Shown here in pieces: positions 1 through 8,620 of a stretch of DNA of 64,000 nucleotides. Location: positions 1 to 64,000 of the forward strand of contig CALEBF010000004.1 of assembly GCA_937944975.1 (NCBI GenBank), written 5' to 3'. Source of the stretch: an uncultured Mycoplasmatota bacterium. GTDB taxonomy: Bacteria; Bacillota_I; Bacilli_A; RF39; UBA660. Position 1 is the first letter of the stretch. Every line of letters begins with the position of its first letter. The notes under the pieces are model-generated. The model saw nothing but the letters and a program-made list of their open reading frames with translations. It did no database searches and was not told where the DNA came from. The position numbers and the translations under genes were made by a program.

Positions 1-42
1 TTAGGGTTTAAATAATACTTTTTTATTGTCTACTTTCTATTG

Positions 43-91
43 ACAACTTCAAAATGATAGACCTACTTTTTTTCATAATATGTGAAGTTGT
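43..91. repeat. Inverted repeat in the leading intergenic region
   Basis: ACAACTTCA (43-51) and TGAAGTTGT (83-91) form a perfect 9-bp inverted repeat with a 31-base spacer, upstream of the ABC exporter promoter. It could be a regulator site or a stem-loop left from the preceding gene. Function is unknown. Confidence 0.35.
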
Positions 92-162
92 GTATTTTCT
101 TTTCTTTGGATTGTATATCATGTATAAACTTGTTATGATATATAATAGGAGCAATTTTCAAA

Positions 163-191
163 TTGAAAAAAGAATTGGGTTATATTATAAT
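163..191 (+). promoter_or_regulatory. Sigma-A type promoter of the MacB-like exporter
   Basis: TTGAAA (163-168), a 17-bp spacer and a perfect TATAAT (186-191) stand about 45 bases before the start codon at 236. The box match and spacing fit a vegetative promoter. Confidence 0.6.
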
Positions 192-235
192 AGGATAAGG
201 TATGGAGATTGTAATCAAAATATAGGAGGAAGACA

Positions 236-2782
236 ATGCTAGAATTAAAAAATATAAAAAAGCAATATCTTGCTGGGACTACTAATCCGGTAAACGCATT
301 AAAAGGAATAGATATTAAGTTTCGAGAATCAGAGTTTGTCAGTATTCTAGGACCAAGTGGGTGTGGAAAGACAACTTTGCTTAATATTATTGGAGGCCTA
401 GATGATTATACAAGTGGAGATTTATTGATCAATGGAAAGTCTACGAAAAATTTTAAAGACAAAGATTGGGATACCTATCGGAATCATAGTGTCGGTTTTG
501 TTTTTCAAAACTATAATTTGATTCCTCATCAGTCTGTGCTTGCTAATGTGGAACTCGCTTTAACACTTGCAGGGGTTTCAAAGCAAGAGAGAAGAAAAAG
601 AGCAATACAAGCTTTAAAAGATGTCGGTCTGGAAGACCAACTTTATAAGAAGCCAAATCAGATGAGTGGTGGACAGATGCAGAGAGTTGCGATTGCTCGT
701 GCACTTGTAAGTGATCCAGATATTCTTCTTGCAGATGAGCCAACGGGAGCATTAGATACAAAGACAAGTGTTCAAATTATGGAACTTTTAAAGGAAATAT
801 CGAAGAAGAAATTGGTCATTATGGTAACGCATAATCCTGATCTTGCTGAGTCTTATTCCACGAGAATTATAAAACTTTTAGATGGAAAAGTAACAGATGA
901 TAGCAACCCATATGAAAAGAGCGAAAGCACGAGAAAGAATAAGACAGGAAAGACGAGTATGTCTTTTACAACAGCACTTTCTTTAAGTCTCAATAATTTA
1001 CTTACGAAAAAAGGAAGAACGATGTTAACGGCATTTGCTGGTTCGATTGGGATTATTGGAATTGCACTTATTTTATCGTTATCCAGTGGAATGCAGAACT
1101 ATATCAACCGAGTAGAAGAAGATACATTATCTAGCTATCCAATAACACTTCAAGAAACGACGATGAATACGGGAGATTTACTAAGTGCTGCGCAAGATTC
1201 AGTAAAAAAATCGGTCAAACATGATGATGGAAAAATTCACTCTCAGAATATTACGAGTGATATGATTTCTATCATGAGTGCTGGTACAAAGACAAACAAC
1301 TTATACGAATTTAATCAATATTTAGAGAAACATAAAAAAGAAGTGGATCAGTATATCAATGGGATTCAATATTCGTATCATTTAGATCTAAATATTTATA
1401 AACCTGTGGAAGATGGATATCGACAAGTGAATCCGGATCAAATCATGCAAAAGATGGGATTGGAGCAGATGAATTCGATGTCGGAGATGTTCTCATCGGG
1501 CTCTAGTTATCAAGCTTTTACTGAGATGATGGATAATGAAAAGCTTATGAAGGATCAATATGATATTTTAGCGGGAAAGTTACCTACAAATTATAACGAG
1601 GTTGTCTTAGTTGTCAATAAAGATAATTATATTAGTGATTATACTCTATATTCAATTGGTCTTTTAGATAGTGATGAGTTTGTCGATAAATACGAAAGAC
1701 TCATGAAGGGAGAAAAAGTAGAGGAGCTTGAAGAATTAACTTATACTTATGATGAGTTATTAAATGTAAGTTTCAAGGTGCTCTTAAACACTGATTATTA
1801 CCAAAAAGAAAACGGATTATGGGTAGACCATAGCGACGATGAAGCATATATGAAAGAGAAGCTAGATCAAGCTTTAGAATTGAAAGTTGTTGGAATTATT
1901 CGTCCAAAAGAAGAGACGATCACGTCTAACTCTTTTGGTGGTGTTGAATATACGAAAGCATTAACAGAATATGTAGTAAATCAAATTAATAATTCGGATA
2001 TTGCAAAAGAACAAAAAGAAAAAGAAACTATCAATGTGTTTACGAACCAGGAATTCTCTGAAGAGGAATTTAGTATGAATAGTTTAAGTGCTCAAGAAAA
2101 AGCTTATTTAGCAACTCTTTCTCAAGAGGAGCTTGCGCAACTTTTAAAAAATTATCAAGAAAACGCGAACGCGACATACGAATCCAATCTTGAAAAACTC
2201 GGTATAGTTGATTTAGAGCATCCAAGTATGATGCAAATATATGCGAAAGATTTTGATTCTAAAGAGGCGTTGAGTGATTTTATTGAAGTATATAATAAGC
2301 AGGCGGATGACGCAAATAAGATCAGTTATACGGATGTCGTTGAACTTATGATGAGTGGTGTATCTAATATCATCGATATTATTAGTTATGTCTTGATTAG
2401 CTTTGTTAGTATTTCCCTTGTCGTATCTTCGATTATGATTGGAATTATTACCTATATTTCTGTCTTAGAAAGGACGAAGGAAATTGGTATTTTAAGAAGT
2501 ATTGGTGCATCTAAAAAAGATATCTCGAGAGTATTCAATGCTGAGACTTTAATCGTTGGACTTACAGCAGGAGTGTTAGGAATTTTAATTACAGTTCTTT
2601 TAAATATTCCAATTAACATGGTCATTCATTCTTTAACTGGTATTGGAACGATTGCAAAATTACCTTTAACTGGTGGTGTTATTCTCGTACTGATCAGTAT
2701 TTTCTTGACGGTGGTAGCTGGATTGATTCCATCTCGTATTGCAAGTAAAAAAGATCCAGTAGAGGCACTTCGTACAGAATAA
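236..2782 (+). CDS. MacB-type ABC exporter, fused ATPase and FtsX-like permease
   Basis: This 848-residue protein joins an N-terminal ABC ATPase to a FtsX/MacB permease. The ATPase shows Walker A GPSGCGKT (about 39-46), a signature MSGGQMQR and Walker [11 protein letters not shown] first membrane segment follows near residue 260, then a hydrophilic extracellular region of about 400 residues, then three membrane segments near the C terminus including the typical ERTKEIGILRSIGAS motif. MacB-family proteins usually export peptides, lipoproteins or antibiotics by a mechanotransmission cycle. The substrate cannot be read here. The start is fixed by AGGAGGA about 6 bases before the ATG. The gene forms its own unit, with a promoter before it and a terminator directly after the stop. 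No accessory periplasmic-adaptor gene is adjacent. Confidence 0.85.
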   Translation: MLELKNIKKQYLAGTTNPVNALKGIDIKFRESEFVSILGPSGCGKTTLLNIIGGLDDYTSGDLLINGKSTKNFKDKDWDTYRNHSVGFVFQNYNLIPHQSVLANVELALTLAGVSKQERRKRAIQALKDVGLEDQLYKKPNQMSGGQMQRVAIARALVSDPDILLADEPTGALDTKTSVQIMELLKEISKKKLVIMVTHNPDLAESYSTRIIKLLDGKVTDDSNPYEKSESTRKNKTGKTSMSFTTALSLSLNNLLTKKGRTMLTAFAGSIGIIGIALILSLSSGMQNYINRVEEDTLSSYPITLQETTMNTGDLLSAAQDSVKKSVKHDDGKIHSQNITSDMISIMSAGTKTNNLYEFNQYLEKHKKEVDQYINGIQYSYHLDLNIYKPVEDGYRQVNPDQIMQKMGLEQMNSMSEMFSSGSSYQAFTEMMDNEKLMKDQYDILAGKLPTNYNEVVLVVNKDNYISDYTLYSIGLLDSDEFVDKYERLMKGEKVEELEELTYTYDELLNVSFKVLLNTDYYQKENGLWVDHSDDEAYMKEKLDQALELKVVGIIRPKEETITSNSFGGVEYTKALTEYVVNQINNSDIAKEQKEKETINVFTNQEFSEEEFSMNSLSAQEKAYLATLSQEELAQLLKNYQENANATYESNLEKLGIVDLEHPSMMQIYAKDFDSKEALSDFIEVYNKQADDANKISYTDVVELMMSGVSNIIDIISYVLISFVSISLVVSSIMIGIITYISVLERTKEIGILRSIGASKKDISRVFNAETLIVGLTAGVLGILITVLLNIPINMVIHSLTGIGTIAKLPLTGGVILVLISIFLTVVAGLIPSRIASKKDPVEALRTE

Positions 2783-2802
2783 GGGACTTAGTTCCTTTTT
2801 TG
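2781..2802 (+). terminator. Terminator of the MacB-like exporter
   Basis: AAGGGAC / GTTCCTT forms a 7-bp stem (one G-U pair) with a TTA loop, followed by a T-run. It begins inside the stop codon. Confidence 0.7.
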
Positions 2803-2852
2803 TTTGTATAAAATTGATGAAAATAGGGTACTCTAAAATTGGAGGGAATATT

Positions 2853-3290
2853 ATGAACGAAACAAACGAATTATTAGAAGAAGTATATAAAACAGCAGCA
2901 ATGGGAAGATTTTCTATTATGAAGCTAATCGAAGCGCTCAAAGAAAAAGATAATAAGATCAAAGGATATCTAGAAGAACTATTAGAAGACTATCGAGATT
3001 ACGAAGATCAAAGTAAAGAGTTACTTTTAAAAGAGAATATCGAACCGATGGAAGAGAATGCTATTTCAAAACTTATGGCTTCGATGGGAATTCAAAAAGA
3101 AGTGAAGGGTGACAACAGTGATGCAGCAATGGCTGAAATGTTGATACAAGGAATTTCTATGGGATCGATCGAGATGGAAAAGCAAGTAAAAAATTATAAA
3201 GACCGCGTCGACAAAGATGATATGAAGCTTGCCAAGAAATTTTTAAAGTTTCAAGAAAAAGCAATCGAAGAGTTAAAAAAGTATTTATAA
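2853..3290 (+). CDS. Hypothetical all-helical protein (four-helix bundle-like)
   Basis: This 145-residue protein is charged, has no membrane segment or signal peptide, and looks fully alpha-helical, with long amphipathic stretches of Glu and Lys. The pattern resembles four-helix-bundle proteins such as the DUF2383/ferritin-like families, but I cannot assign it to one. I chose the ATG at 2853 because GGAGGG lies 7 bases before it; an upstream in-frame TTG at 2814 has no ribosome binding site. It is a single-gene unit between two terminators. Function is unknown. Confidence 0.6.
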   Translation: MNETNELLEEVYKTAAMGRFSIMKLIEALKEKDNKIKGYLEELLEDYRDYEDQSKELLLKENIEPMEENAISKLMASMGIQKEVKGDNSDAAMAEMLIQGISMGSIEMEKQVKNYKDRVDKDDMKLAKKFLKFQEKAIEELKKYL

Positions 3291-3297
3291 GGAATGT

Positions 3298-3328
3298 AAA
3301 AAGAGCTATGAAAAATAAGCTCTTTTTT
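3298..3328 (+). terminator. Terminator of the helical protein gene
   Basis: AAAAAGAGCT and AGCTCTTTTT form a 10-bp stem with a 10-base loop; the T-run extends the 3' arm. Confidence 0.8.
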
Positions 3329-3350
3329 ATTGTAGTAAGAAAAAAGCACA

Positions 3351-3401
3351 ATGTTTTTAATTTTTTGTTAAAAACATATTGACAAATTAAAATGTTTTTA
3401 A
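3351..3401. repeat. Repeated decamer around the -35 box of the NAD operon
   Basis: ATGTTTTTAA occurs at 3351-3360 and 3392-3401, and its exact reverse complement TTAAAAACAT at 3368-3377. The second and third copies flank the -35 box of the pncA promoter and the last lies in the promoter spacer. This arrangement suggests a second protein-binding element besides the TGTTA-n-TAACA palindromes. Confidence 0.45.
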
Positions 3402-3407
3402 TATACT
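3379..3407 (+). promoter_or_regulatory. Promoter of the NAD salvage operon
   Basis: A consensus TTGACA (3379-3384), exactly 17 bp, then TATACT (3402-3407). It stands about 80 bases upstream of pncA and overlaps the first palindromic operator candidate. Confidence 0.8.
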
Positions 3408-3418
3408 GTTAATAACAG
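3406..3418. promoter_or_regulatory. Candidate NrtR operator 1
   Basis: CTGTTA-A-TAACAG is a perfect 13-bp palindrome that overlaps the end of the -10 box and the expected transcription start. It shares the core TGTTA-n-TAACA with a second palindrome at 3444-3460. Binding by the NrtR-like protein encoded at the operon end is inferred from position and symmetry. Confidence 0.5.
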
Positions 3419-3443
3419 ATGCGAAATCTGTAAAAATTTTAAG

Positions 3444-3460
3444 TTTTGTTATTAACAAAA
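3444..3460. promoter_or_regulatory. Candidate NrtR operator 2
   Basis: TTTTGTTA-T-TAACAAAA is a perfect 17-bp palindrome 25 bases before the pncA start. It has the same TGTTA-n-TAACA core as operator 1; the centres are 40 bp apart, close to four helical turns, so cooperative repressor binding is possible. Confidence 0.5.
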
Positions 3461-3485
3461 AAATAATAACAAAGAGGAGGGAATT

Positions 3486-4097
3486 ATGAAAAGAAAAGAT
3501 TTAGAAGAATTAAAAGAGTTACTGATCGTTGTAGATATGGTAAATGGATTTGCTAAGAAAGGAGCGATGGCAGATCCTAACATTATGAACATCGTTCCAG
3601 AAATAGAAAGATTGATTGCGATGTTTGAGGGGGAAGGAAAAGAAATTTCCTTTATTAAAGATACGCATGATTTAGGATGTAAGGAATTTGATCGTTATCC
3701 TGAACATTGTGTAAAAGGAACGAAGGAGGCTGATCTTGTGGATGAATTAAAGCCATATGAGCAAGATCATCTAGTTTATGAAAAGAATTCTACTAGTGCA
3801 ATTGATGCGAAAAGTTTCCAGAGAGATATCGATCTTATGAAGAATTTAAAAGAGGTTATCATTACGGGATGTTGTACTGATATTTGTGTACTCAATTTGG
3901 CAATTCCATTGCAAAATTATTTTGACGAACAAAATAGACGTGTCGATATTATTGTTCCACAAAATGCAGTTGAGACTTACGATAGTCCACAACATCAGAA
4001 AGATGAGTATAACAAGATGGCTTTTTCACTGATGAAACAGGCTGGAATTCAATTGGTAAAAAAATATAAGGGAGGAAAAGAATATGGAAAAAAATAA
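3486..4097 (+). CDS. pncA: Nicotinamidase
   Basis: This 203-residue isochorismatase-family hydrolase deamidates nicotinamide to nicotinate in the cytoplasm. The expected catalytic triad is visible: Asp17 in VVDMVN, Lys100 in YEKNSTSA and the nucleophile Cys134 in TDICV. The metal-site region around D59/H61 (KDTHD) and the HC..GT segment also fit the family. GAGGAGG stands 6 bases before the ATG. It is the first gene of the NAD salvage operon, and its 3' end overlaps pncB by 14 bases, which supports coupled translation of the two consecutive pathway steps. Confidence 0.92.
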   Translation: MKRKDLEELKELLIVVDMVNGFAKKGAMADPNIMNIVPEIERLIAMFEGEGKEISFIKDTHDLGCKEFDRYPEHCVKGTKEADLVDELKPYEQDHLVYEKNSTSAIDAKSFQRDIDLMKNLKEVIITGCCTDICVLNLAIPLQNYFDEQNRRVDIIVPQNAVETYDSPQHQKDEYNKMAFSLMKQAGIQLVKKYKGGKEYGKK

Positions 4098-5541
4098 AAA
4101 GTTTGATATTATGGAGACTGATTTTTACGAATTTACGATGTCTCAAGCATATTTTAACGAAGGGAAAAAAGATGAAATCGTCTATTTTGATGGATTCTTT
4201 CGAAAGATTCCATTCGATCATGGATATGCCATTATGGCTGGAGGAGACGAAGTGATTGAATTTATTCGTAACATTCATTTTACTGAGGAAGATATCAATT
4301 ATTTAAGAAGTTTAAATAAGTTTACAGAACCATTTTTAGAATATTTAAAGAATTTTAAATTTACAGGAGATATCGATTTGATTCCAGATGGGACACCTGT
4401 TTTTGGGAACGAACCGATTGTGACAGTAAAAGCTCCTATCATAGAAGCACAATTGATTGAGACACAGTTGTTAGCAATCTTAAATAGCAATATTAAGTTT
4501 GCAACAGCTTCTAAACGTTTGCTAATGGAAGCGGGAGATATTCCGGTAATGGAATTTGGTGCTCGTCGTAGCGATCAACCAACACGTGCTACGAAGTGTG
4601 GATACTTAGCTGGAAGTTGTGGAACTTCCAATACAAAATTAGGACGCGACCTAGGCATTCCTGTGTTGGGAACGATGGCACATAGTATGGTAACTGAAGC
4701 AGAGAGTGAGTATGATGCATTTTTGAGTTATGCAAAAACGTATCCAGAAAATACAGTATTACTTGTGGATACTTACGATACTTTGAAAAGTGGGATACCG
4801 AATGCCATTCAAGTAGCAAAAGATTATCTAATTCCAAATGGATATCGACTATCAGGAATTCGTATCGATAGTGGTGATTTAGCTTATACTGCAAAGATGG
4901 CTCGTCGTATGTTAGATGAAGCAGGTATGGAAGATGCAAAGATTTGTGTATCGAATGGTTTAACAGCAGAAGCTCTTCGAGATTTAAAGTTACAGGGAGC
5001 TCCAATTGATAGCATTGGTGCAGGAGATAATATGTGTGCTCCAAAAGAACGAGTAGGAGTCGTCTATAAACTTGTGGGCGTTGTAAAGGATGGTGAAATT
5101 ATCCACAAAATTAAAGTGAGTGACGATCCAGCAAAGACGATTCAACCGGGATATAAGAAAGTATATCGTATTTACGATCAAGCGACAAATAAGGCATTAG
5201 GAGATGTATTAGCACCTTACAATGAGGTTTTAAAAGAAGATGAACTTACACTAATCGATATCGAGAACGAATACAATACGAAGCCGATTCATAATTATCG
5301 CATTCGTAATTTACAAGAAAAGATATTTGAAAATGGAAATCTAGTTTATCAAGAACCAACAATGGAGGAAAAAAGAGAATACTGTAAGCGAGAAATGGAA
5401 ACCCTATATGATGAACATAAACGTTTATTAAAACCTGCAAAATACTATATTGATGGTACAAAAGAATTATTGAAATTAAAAAGAGAATTGATTTTGGCAA
5501 GCAAACAAAAGGAATATGAGAAGAGGATAAAGAAAAAGTGA
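4084..5541 (+). CDS. pncB: Nicotinate phosphoribosyltransferase
   Basis: This 485-residue enzyme makes nicotinate mononucleotide from nicotinate and PRPP, coupled to ATP hydrolysis. Family hallmarks are the N-terminal DFYEFTMSQAY, EFGARR (157-162), GTMAHS with the phosphorylatable His200, and RIDSGDL (260-266) of the phosphoribosyl site. Length is normal for Gram-positive PncB. GGAGG precedes the start, inside the end of pncA. The next gene begins at a GTG that overlaps the TGA stop. Its product feeds NadD and NadE, encoded downstream. Confidence 0.93.
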   Translation: MEKNKKFDIMETDFYEFTMSQAYFNEGKKDEIVYFDGFFRKIPFDHGYAIMAGGDEVIEFIRNIHFTEEDINYLRSLNKFTEPFLEYLKNFKFTGDIDLIPDGTPVFGNEPIVTVKAPIIEAQLIETQLLAILNSNIKFATASKRLLMEAGDIPVMEFGARRSDQPTRATKCGYLAGSCGTSNTKLGRDLGIPVLGTMAHSMVTEAESEYDAFLSYAKTYPENTVLLVDTYDTLKSGIPNAIQVAKDYLIPNGYRLSGIRIDSGDLAYTAKMARRMLDEAGMEDAKICVSNGLTAEALRDLKLQGAPIDSIGAGDNMCAPKERVGVVYKLVGVVKDGEIIHKIKVSDDPAKTIQPGYKKVYRIYDQATNKALGDVLAPYNEVLKEDELTLIDIENEYNTKPIHNYRIRNLQEKIFENGNLVYQEPTMEEKREYCKREMETLYDEHKRLLKPAKYYIDGTKELLKLKRELILASKQKEYEKRIKKK

Positions 5542-6149
5542 TAAGAAAAGAAATATTAAAAGAGTTAAGAACTTATATCGATGAATTTCAAATCGTAGAA
5601 AAAAGAAAAGTGAAACAACCTATGAAACATTTTATTACGGTAGAACAATATAGAATATTATTACAAGATGGGAACACTTTATATCGTGATAAAGTTGTCA
5701 AACAAGGAAATTCTGGAAATGCGGTTGTGATTTTACCTATCACGAAAGAAAACAATGTGTTATTGGTAATTCAACCGCGGGTATTTACAGAAAATGGAGT
5801 TGGAGTGGAACTTCCTGCTGGGTATGTAGAATTAGGGGAAAGTATAGAAGAAGCGAGTAAGAGAGAGTTATTAGAAGAAACCGGATACCTTGCAAAGACT
5901 TATATTTCACTCGGTTCCTATTATCAAGATCAAGGATGTATGAGTGCTAAAAATCATAGTGTTCTTGCTTTCGATGCTGAGAAAGTGAGTGTTCAACAAT
6001 TAGATGATAGCGAATATATTCGTTATCTAGAATGTACTTATGAAGAGGCATTGGAACTCATTGATATGGGATATATCAATGATGCAAATTCAATCATTAC
6101 TTTAGAAAAATCAAAGAAATTAATAAGGAGGAGAGAAAATGAAATTTAA
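5538..6149 (+). CDS. Nudix hydrolase, probable ADP-ribose pyrophosphatase
   Basis: This 203-residue protein carries an intact Nudix box from about Gly95 (GYVELGE, then RELLEETGY), with the full GX5EX7REUXEEXGU pattern and so the metal-binding glutamates. The preceding ELPAG is typical of ADP-ribose pyrophosphatases. It probably hydrolyses ADP-ribose to AMP and ribose 5-phosphate, which would return ribose from broken NAD to the Prs-like step. An NADH pyrophosphatase is the main alternative. The start is a GTG overlapping the pncB stop, with GAGGA about 10 bases upstream. The 3' end overlaps nadE by 11 bases. Confidence 0.82.
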   Translation: MIRKEILKELRTYIDEFQIVEKRKVKQPMKHFITVEQYRILLQDGNTLYRDKVVKQGNSGNAVVILPITKENNVLLVIQPRVFTENGVGVELPAGYVELGESIEEASKRELLEETGYLAKTYISLGSYYQDQGCMSAKNHSVLAFDAEKVSVQQLDDSEYIRYLECTYEEALELIDMGYINDANSIITLEKSKKLIRRRENEI

Positions 6150-6900
6150 TGTAGAGCGAGAAGTGGATGGAGTGATTCAATTTATACGCGATTATTATAA
6201 AGAGAATCATTTGAAAGGAGCAATCCTTGGAATTAGTGGTGGAAAGGATAGTGGGGTTGTCGCTGGCTTAATGGTAAAAGCTTTAGGATGTGAAAATGTG
6301 ATTGGTGTTACCCTTCCTTGCCATTCGAAAGAGGAGGATAAAAAAGATGCGACTTTAGTGAGTGAGGCATACGGTTTTCCACTCATTAACTTTGATATTA
6401 CACCAGCATATGAAGCATTTCAAAGAGAAGTTCAGAAGCTAGGAAACTTTAGCAAAGAAGAAAAAGAAAATAGTGATATTAACTTGAAACCAAGATTACG
6501 TATGGCAAGTTTATATTATTTAGCTGCACTATATTCTTCTTTAAATGGTGGACCATATTTAGTTGTTGGAACGAGTAATCGTTGTGAAATATATGTTGGA
6601 TACTTTACAAAAGGTGGAGATAACGTCCATGATATCGCACCAATTGCTGATTTTACAGTCGATGAAGTGATTCAGATTGGAGAGTATTTAAAAGTTCCAG
6701 AAAAAGTATTATATAAAACACCAGATGATGGATTATCTGGAAAGAGCGACGAAGAAAAATTAGGTGTTACTTATCGTGAGATCGCAATGTATATGGAAGA
6801 TCCAGAAGCTGTATCGAAATCTGCTAGAAGTGTGATCGAACGTCATCACAGAAATAACAAACATAAGTTTAACGTACCTACTTATCGAAAGGATGAATAA
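6139..6900 (+). CDS. nadE: Ammonia-dependent NAD synthetase
   Basis: This 253-residue enzyme amidates deamido-NAD to NAD using ATP and ammonia. The PP-loop SGGKDS is at 33-38, and the segment VVGTSNRCE and the later TPDDGLSGKSDEEKLG are family signatures. There is no N-terminal glutaminase domain, so free ammonia is the expected donor. AAGGAGGAG stands about 8 bases before the ATG. It is the last step of the nicotinate branch. Confidence 0.92.
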   Translation: MKFNVEREVDGVIQFIRDYYKENHLKGAILGISGGKDSGVVAGLMVKALGCENVIGVTLPCHSKEEDKKDATLVSEAYGFPLINFDITPAYEAFQREVQKLGNFSKEEKENSDINLKPRLRMASLYYLAALYSSLNGGPYLVVGTSNRCEIYVGYFTKGGDNVHDIAPIADFTVDEVIQIGEYLKVPEKVLYKTPDDGLSGKSDEEKLGVTYREIAMYMEDPEAVSKSARSVIERHHRNNKHKFNVPTYRKDE

Positions 6901-6901
6901 G

Positions 6902-8005
6902 ATGAAAACAGATCAATTAGGATTGATTGTACTTTCTAATATAGAGGAAGTAGGAAAAAAGACAAATGAATATTTAAAGATGAGTTATCGTGAAAATAAG
7001 GATTACATGATTCCTATTTCCAATAGTAGGTTTTCAAATGGGGAGGGAAAAGTAAGATTAGAAGATTCTGTTCGTGATAAAGATCTATATATTTTATCCG
7101 ATGTTGGAAACTATAGTATGACATATATGATGCACGGAAATGTACATCATATATCACCCGATGAACATTTTCAAGATATCAAAAGGGTGATTGCAGCAAC
7201 GAGTGGTCATGCGTCTCGCATTACTGTCGTTATGCCTTTACTATATCAATCACGTCAACATAAAAGAAGTGGAATGGAATCACTTGATTGTGCGATCGCT
7301 TTGCAAGAATTAGAAGCGATGGGAGTGGATCGTATTCTTACGTTCGATTGTCATGATCCAAATGTATCGAATGCGATTCCTAGATTACCGTTTGAAAACT
7401 TCTATCCGACACATACAATTTTAAAAAAGCTAATTCAAGAAGAGAGTGACCATTTGAATGATTTGCTCGTCGTAAGTCCTGATATGGGAGCTATGGAGCG
7501 TGCTCGTTATTATGCTGAAATGATTGGTTGTGATGTAGGTGTATTTTATAAGAGAAGAGATTTATCTCGTGTCGTAAATGGTAAAAATCCAATTGTCGAA
7601 CATGTCTATATGGGAGCAGATGTGAAAGAGAAAGATATTTTAGTTGTAGACGATATGATAGCATCTGGTACTTCTATGATCGAAGTTGGAAAAAAGTTAA
7701 AAGAAAATGGTGCAAATCACGTATATTTTGTTGCGACGTTTGCTTTGTTTACTGAAGGAACTAATGTCTTTTCCAATGCTTATCAAGAAGGGATTTTTGA
7801 CAAGTTATATGTAACGAATTTATCGTATGTTCCAGAGCCTGTCAAAGAGGAGTGCTGGTATCAAGACGTAGATTGCTCTTATCAGTTGAATCAAATTATT
7901 CGTACTTGTTATGAAAGGAATTCTCTAGCCCCACTTTGGAATGGTAAAAAGGAGATCATCGATGAAATTCATAGAATGAAAGCATGTATGAAAACTAAGG
8001 AGTGA
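6902..8005 (+). CDS. Divergent ribose-phosphate pyrophosphokinase (Prs-like)
   Basis: This 367-residue protein matches PRPP synthetase across its length: FSNGEGKVRLEDSVRDKDLYIL in the N-terminal domain, a catalytic-loop KRR (FYKRRDLSR) and a PRPP-binding loop VVDDMIASGTS near 248-258. It is about 50 residues longer than a typical Prs, and key places differ, for example FSNGE instead of FSDGE and SPDMGAMERAR. By context it supplies PRPP to PncB. An ADP-ribose pyrophosphate synthetase like that of phage NAD-reconstitution pathways is a remote alternative. I chose the ATG at 6902 because AAAGGA lies at proper spacing; the ATG at 6893 touches it. Confidence 0.75.
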   Translation: MKTDQLGLIVLSNIEEVGKKTNEYLKMSYRENKDYMIPISNSRFSNGEGKVRLEDSVRDKDLYILSDVGNYSMTYMMHGNVHHISPDEHFQDIKRVIAATSGHASRITVVMPLLYQSRQHKRSGMESLDCAIALQELEAMGVDRILTFDCHDPNVSNAIPRLPFENFYPTHTILKKLIQEESDHLNDLLVVSPDMGAMERARYYAEMIGCDVGVFYKRRDLSRVVNGKNPIVEHVYMGADVKEKDILVVDDMIASGTSMIEVGKKLKENGANHVYFVATFALFTEGTNVFSNAYQEGIFDKLYVTNLSYVPEPVKEECWYQDVDCSYQLNQIIRTCYERNSLAPLWNGKKEIIDEIHRMKACMKTKE

Positions 8006-8011
8006 GAGAAA

Positions 8012-8599
8012 ATGAAATTAGGTATTTTTGGAGGTAGTTTTAATCCCCCACATAAAAAACATTACGAAATCGCACGAGAATGTATCGAAAAAGGCTACTT
8101 AGATAGGGTGATTTATGTCCCTACGGGAAGTCATTATAAATATAAAAATAATTTATTGCGAGATCAATTACGATATGACATGCTTTCCTTGTTGATTCAA
8201 GATGATCATCGTATGGAAGTAAGTGATTTCGAATTAAAAGAAAGAGTTGTCTATACTTATGAAACATTAGAATATATGAAAAAGAAGTATCCAAACGATG
8301 AAATTTACTTTATTTGTGGAGCAGATAATTTAAGTTATATGGATACTTGGAAGAATGGAATTTCTATTTTAGAACATACCAATTTATTAGTGATCAATAG
8401 AAATACAAACGATATGAAATCACTTTTAGAAAAGTTTTATAAGTATCGTGATCACATTACTGTCGTCGATATAGAACTGAGTGACATGTCATCTACGATG
8501 ATTCGTGAAAAATTAAAGAATCATGAAGATGTCAGTGATTATCTTTCTAAGCCAGTAGAAGATTATATTAAAAAACATCATTTGTATCGTTGTAAGTAG
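8012..8599 (+). CDS. nadD: Nicotinate-nucleotide adenylyltransferase
   Basis: This 195-residue enzyme joins NaMN and ATP to deamido-NAD. The nucleotidyltransferase signature GGSFNPPHKKH (7-17) is clear, with HKKH in place of the usual H-x-G-H but both histidines kept. The C-terminal MSSTMIREKL is the normal (I)SST.IR adenylate-binding motif. AAGGAG stands 9 bases before the ATG, 6 bases after the previous stop. It sits between the nicotinate and nicotinamide-riboside arms of the operon. Confidence 0.9.
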   Translation: MKLGIFGGSFNPPHKKHYEIARECIEKGYLDRVIYVPTGSHYKYKNNLLRDQLRYDMLSLLIQDDHRMEVSDFELKERVVYTYETLEYMKKKYPNDEIYFICGADNLSYMDTWKNGISILEHTNLLVINRNTNDMKSLLEKFYKYRDHITVVDIELSDMSSTMIREKLKNHEDVSDYLSKPVEDYIKKHHLYRCK

Positions 8600-8620
8600 T
8601 GGAGAGTAAGGTGTATGGTT

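Noticed and set aside
54..242. Open frame of 62 codons before the MacB-like gene
   Set aside because: It runs through the promoter and ribosome binding site of the next gene, has no ribosome binding site of its own and no recognisable protein pattern.
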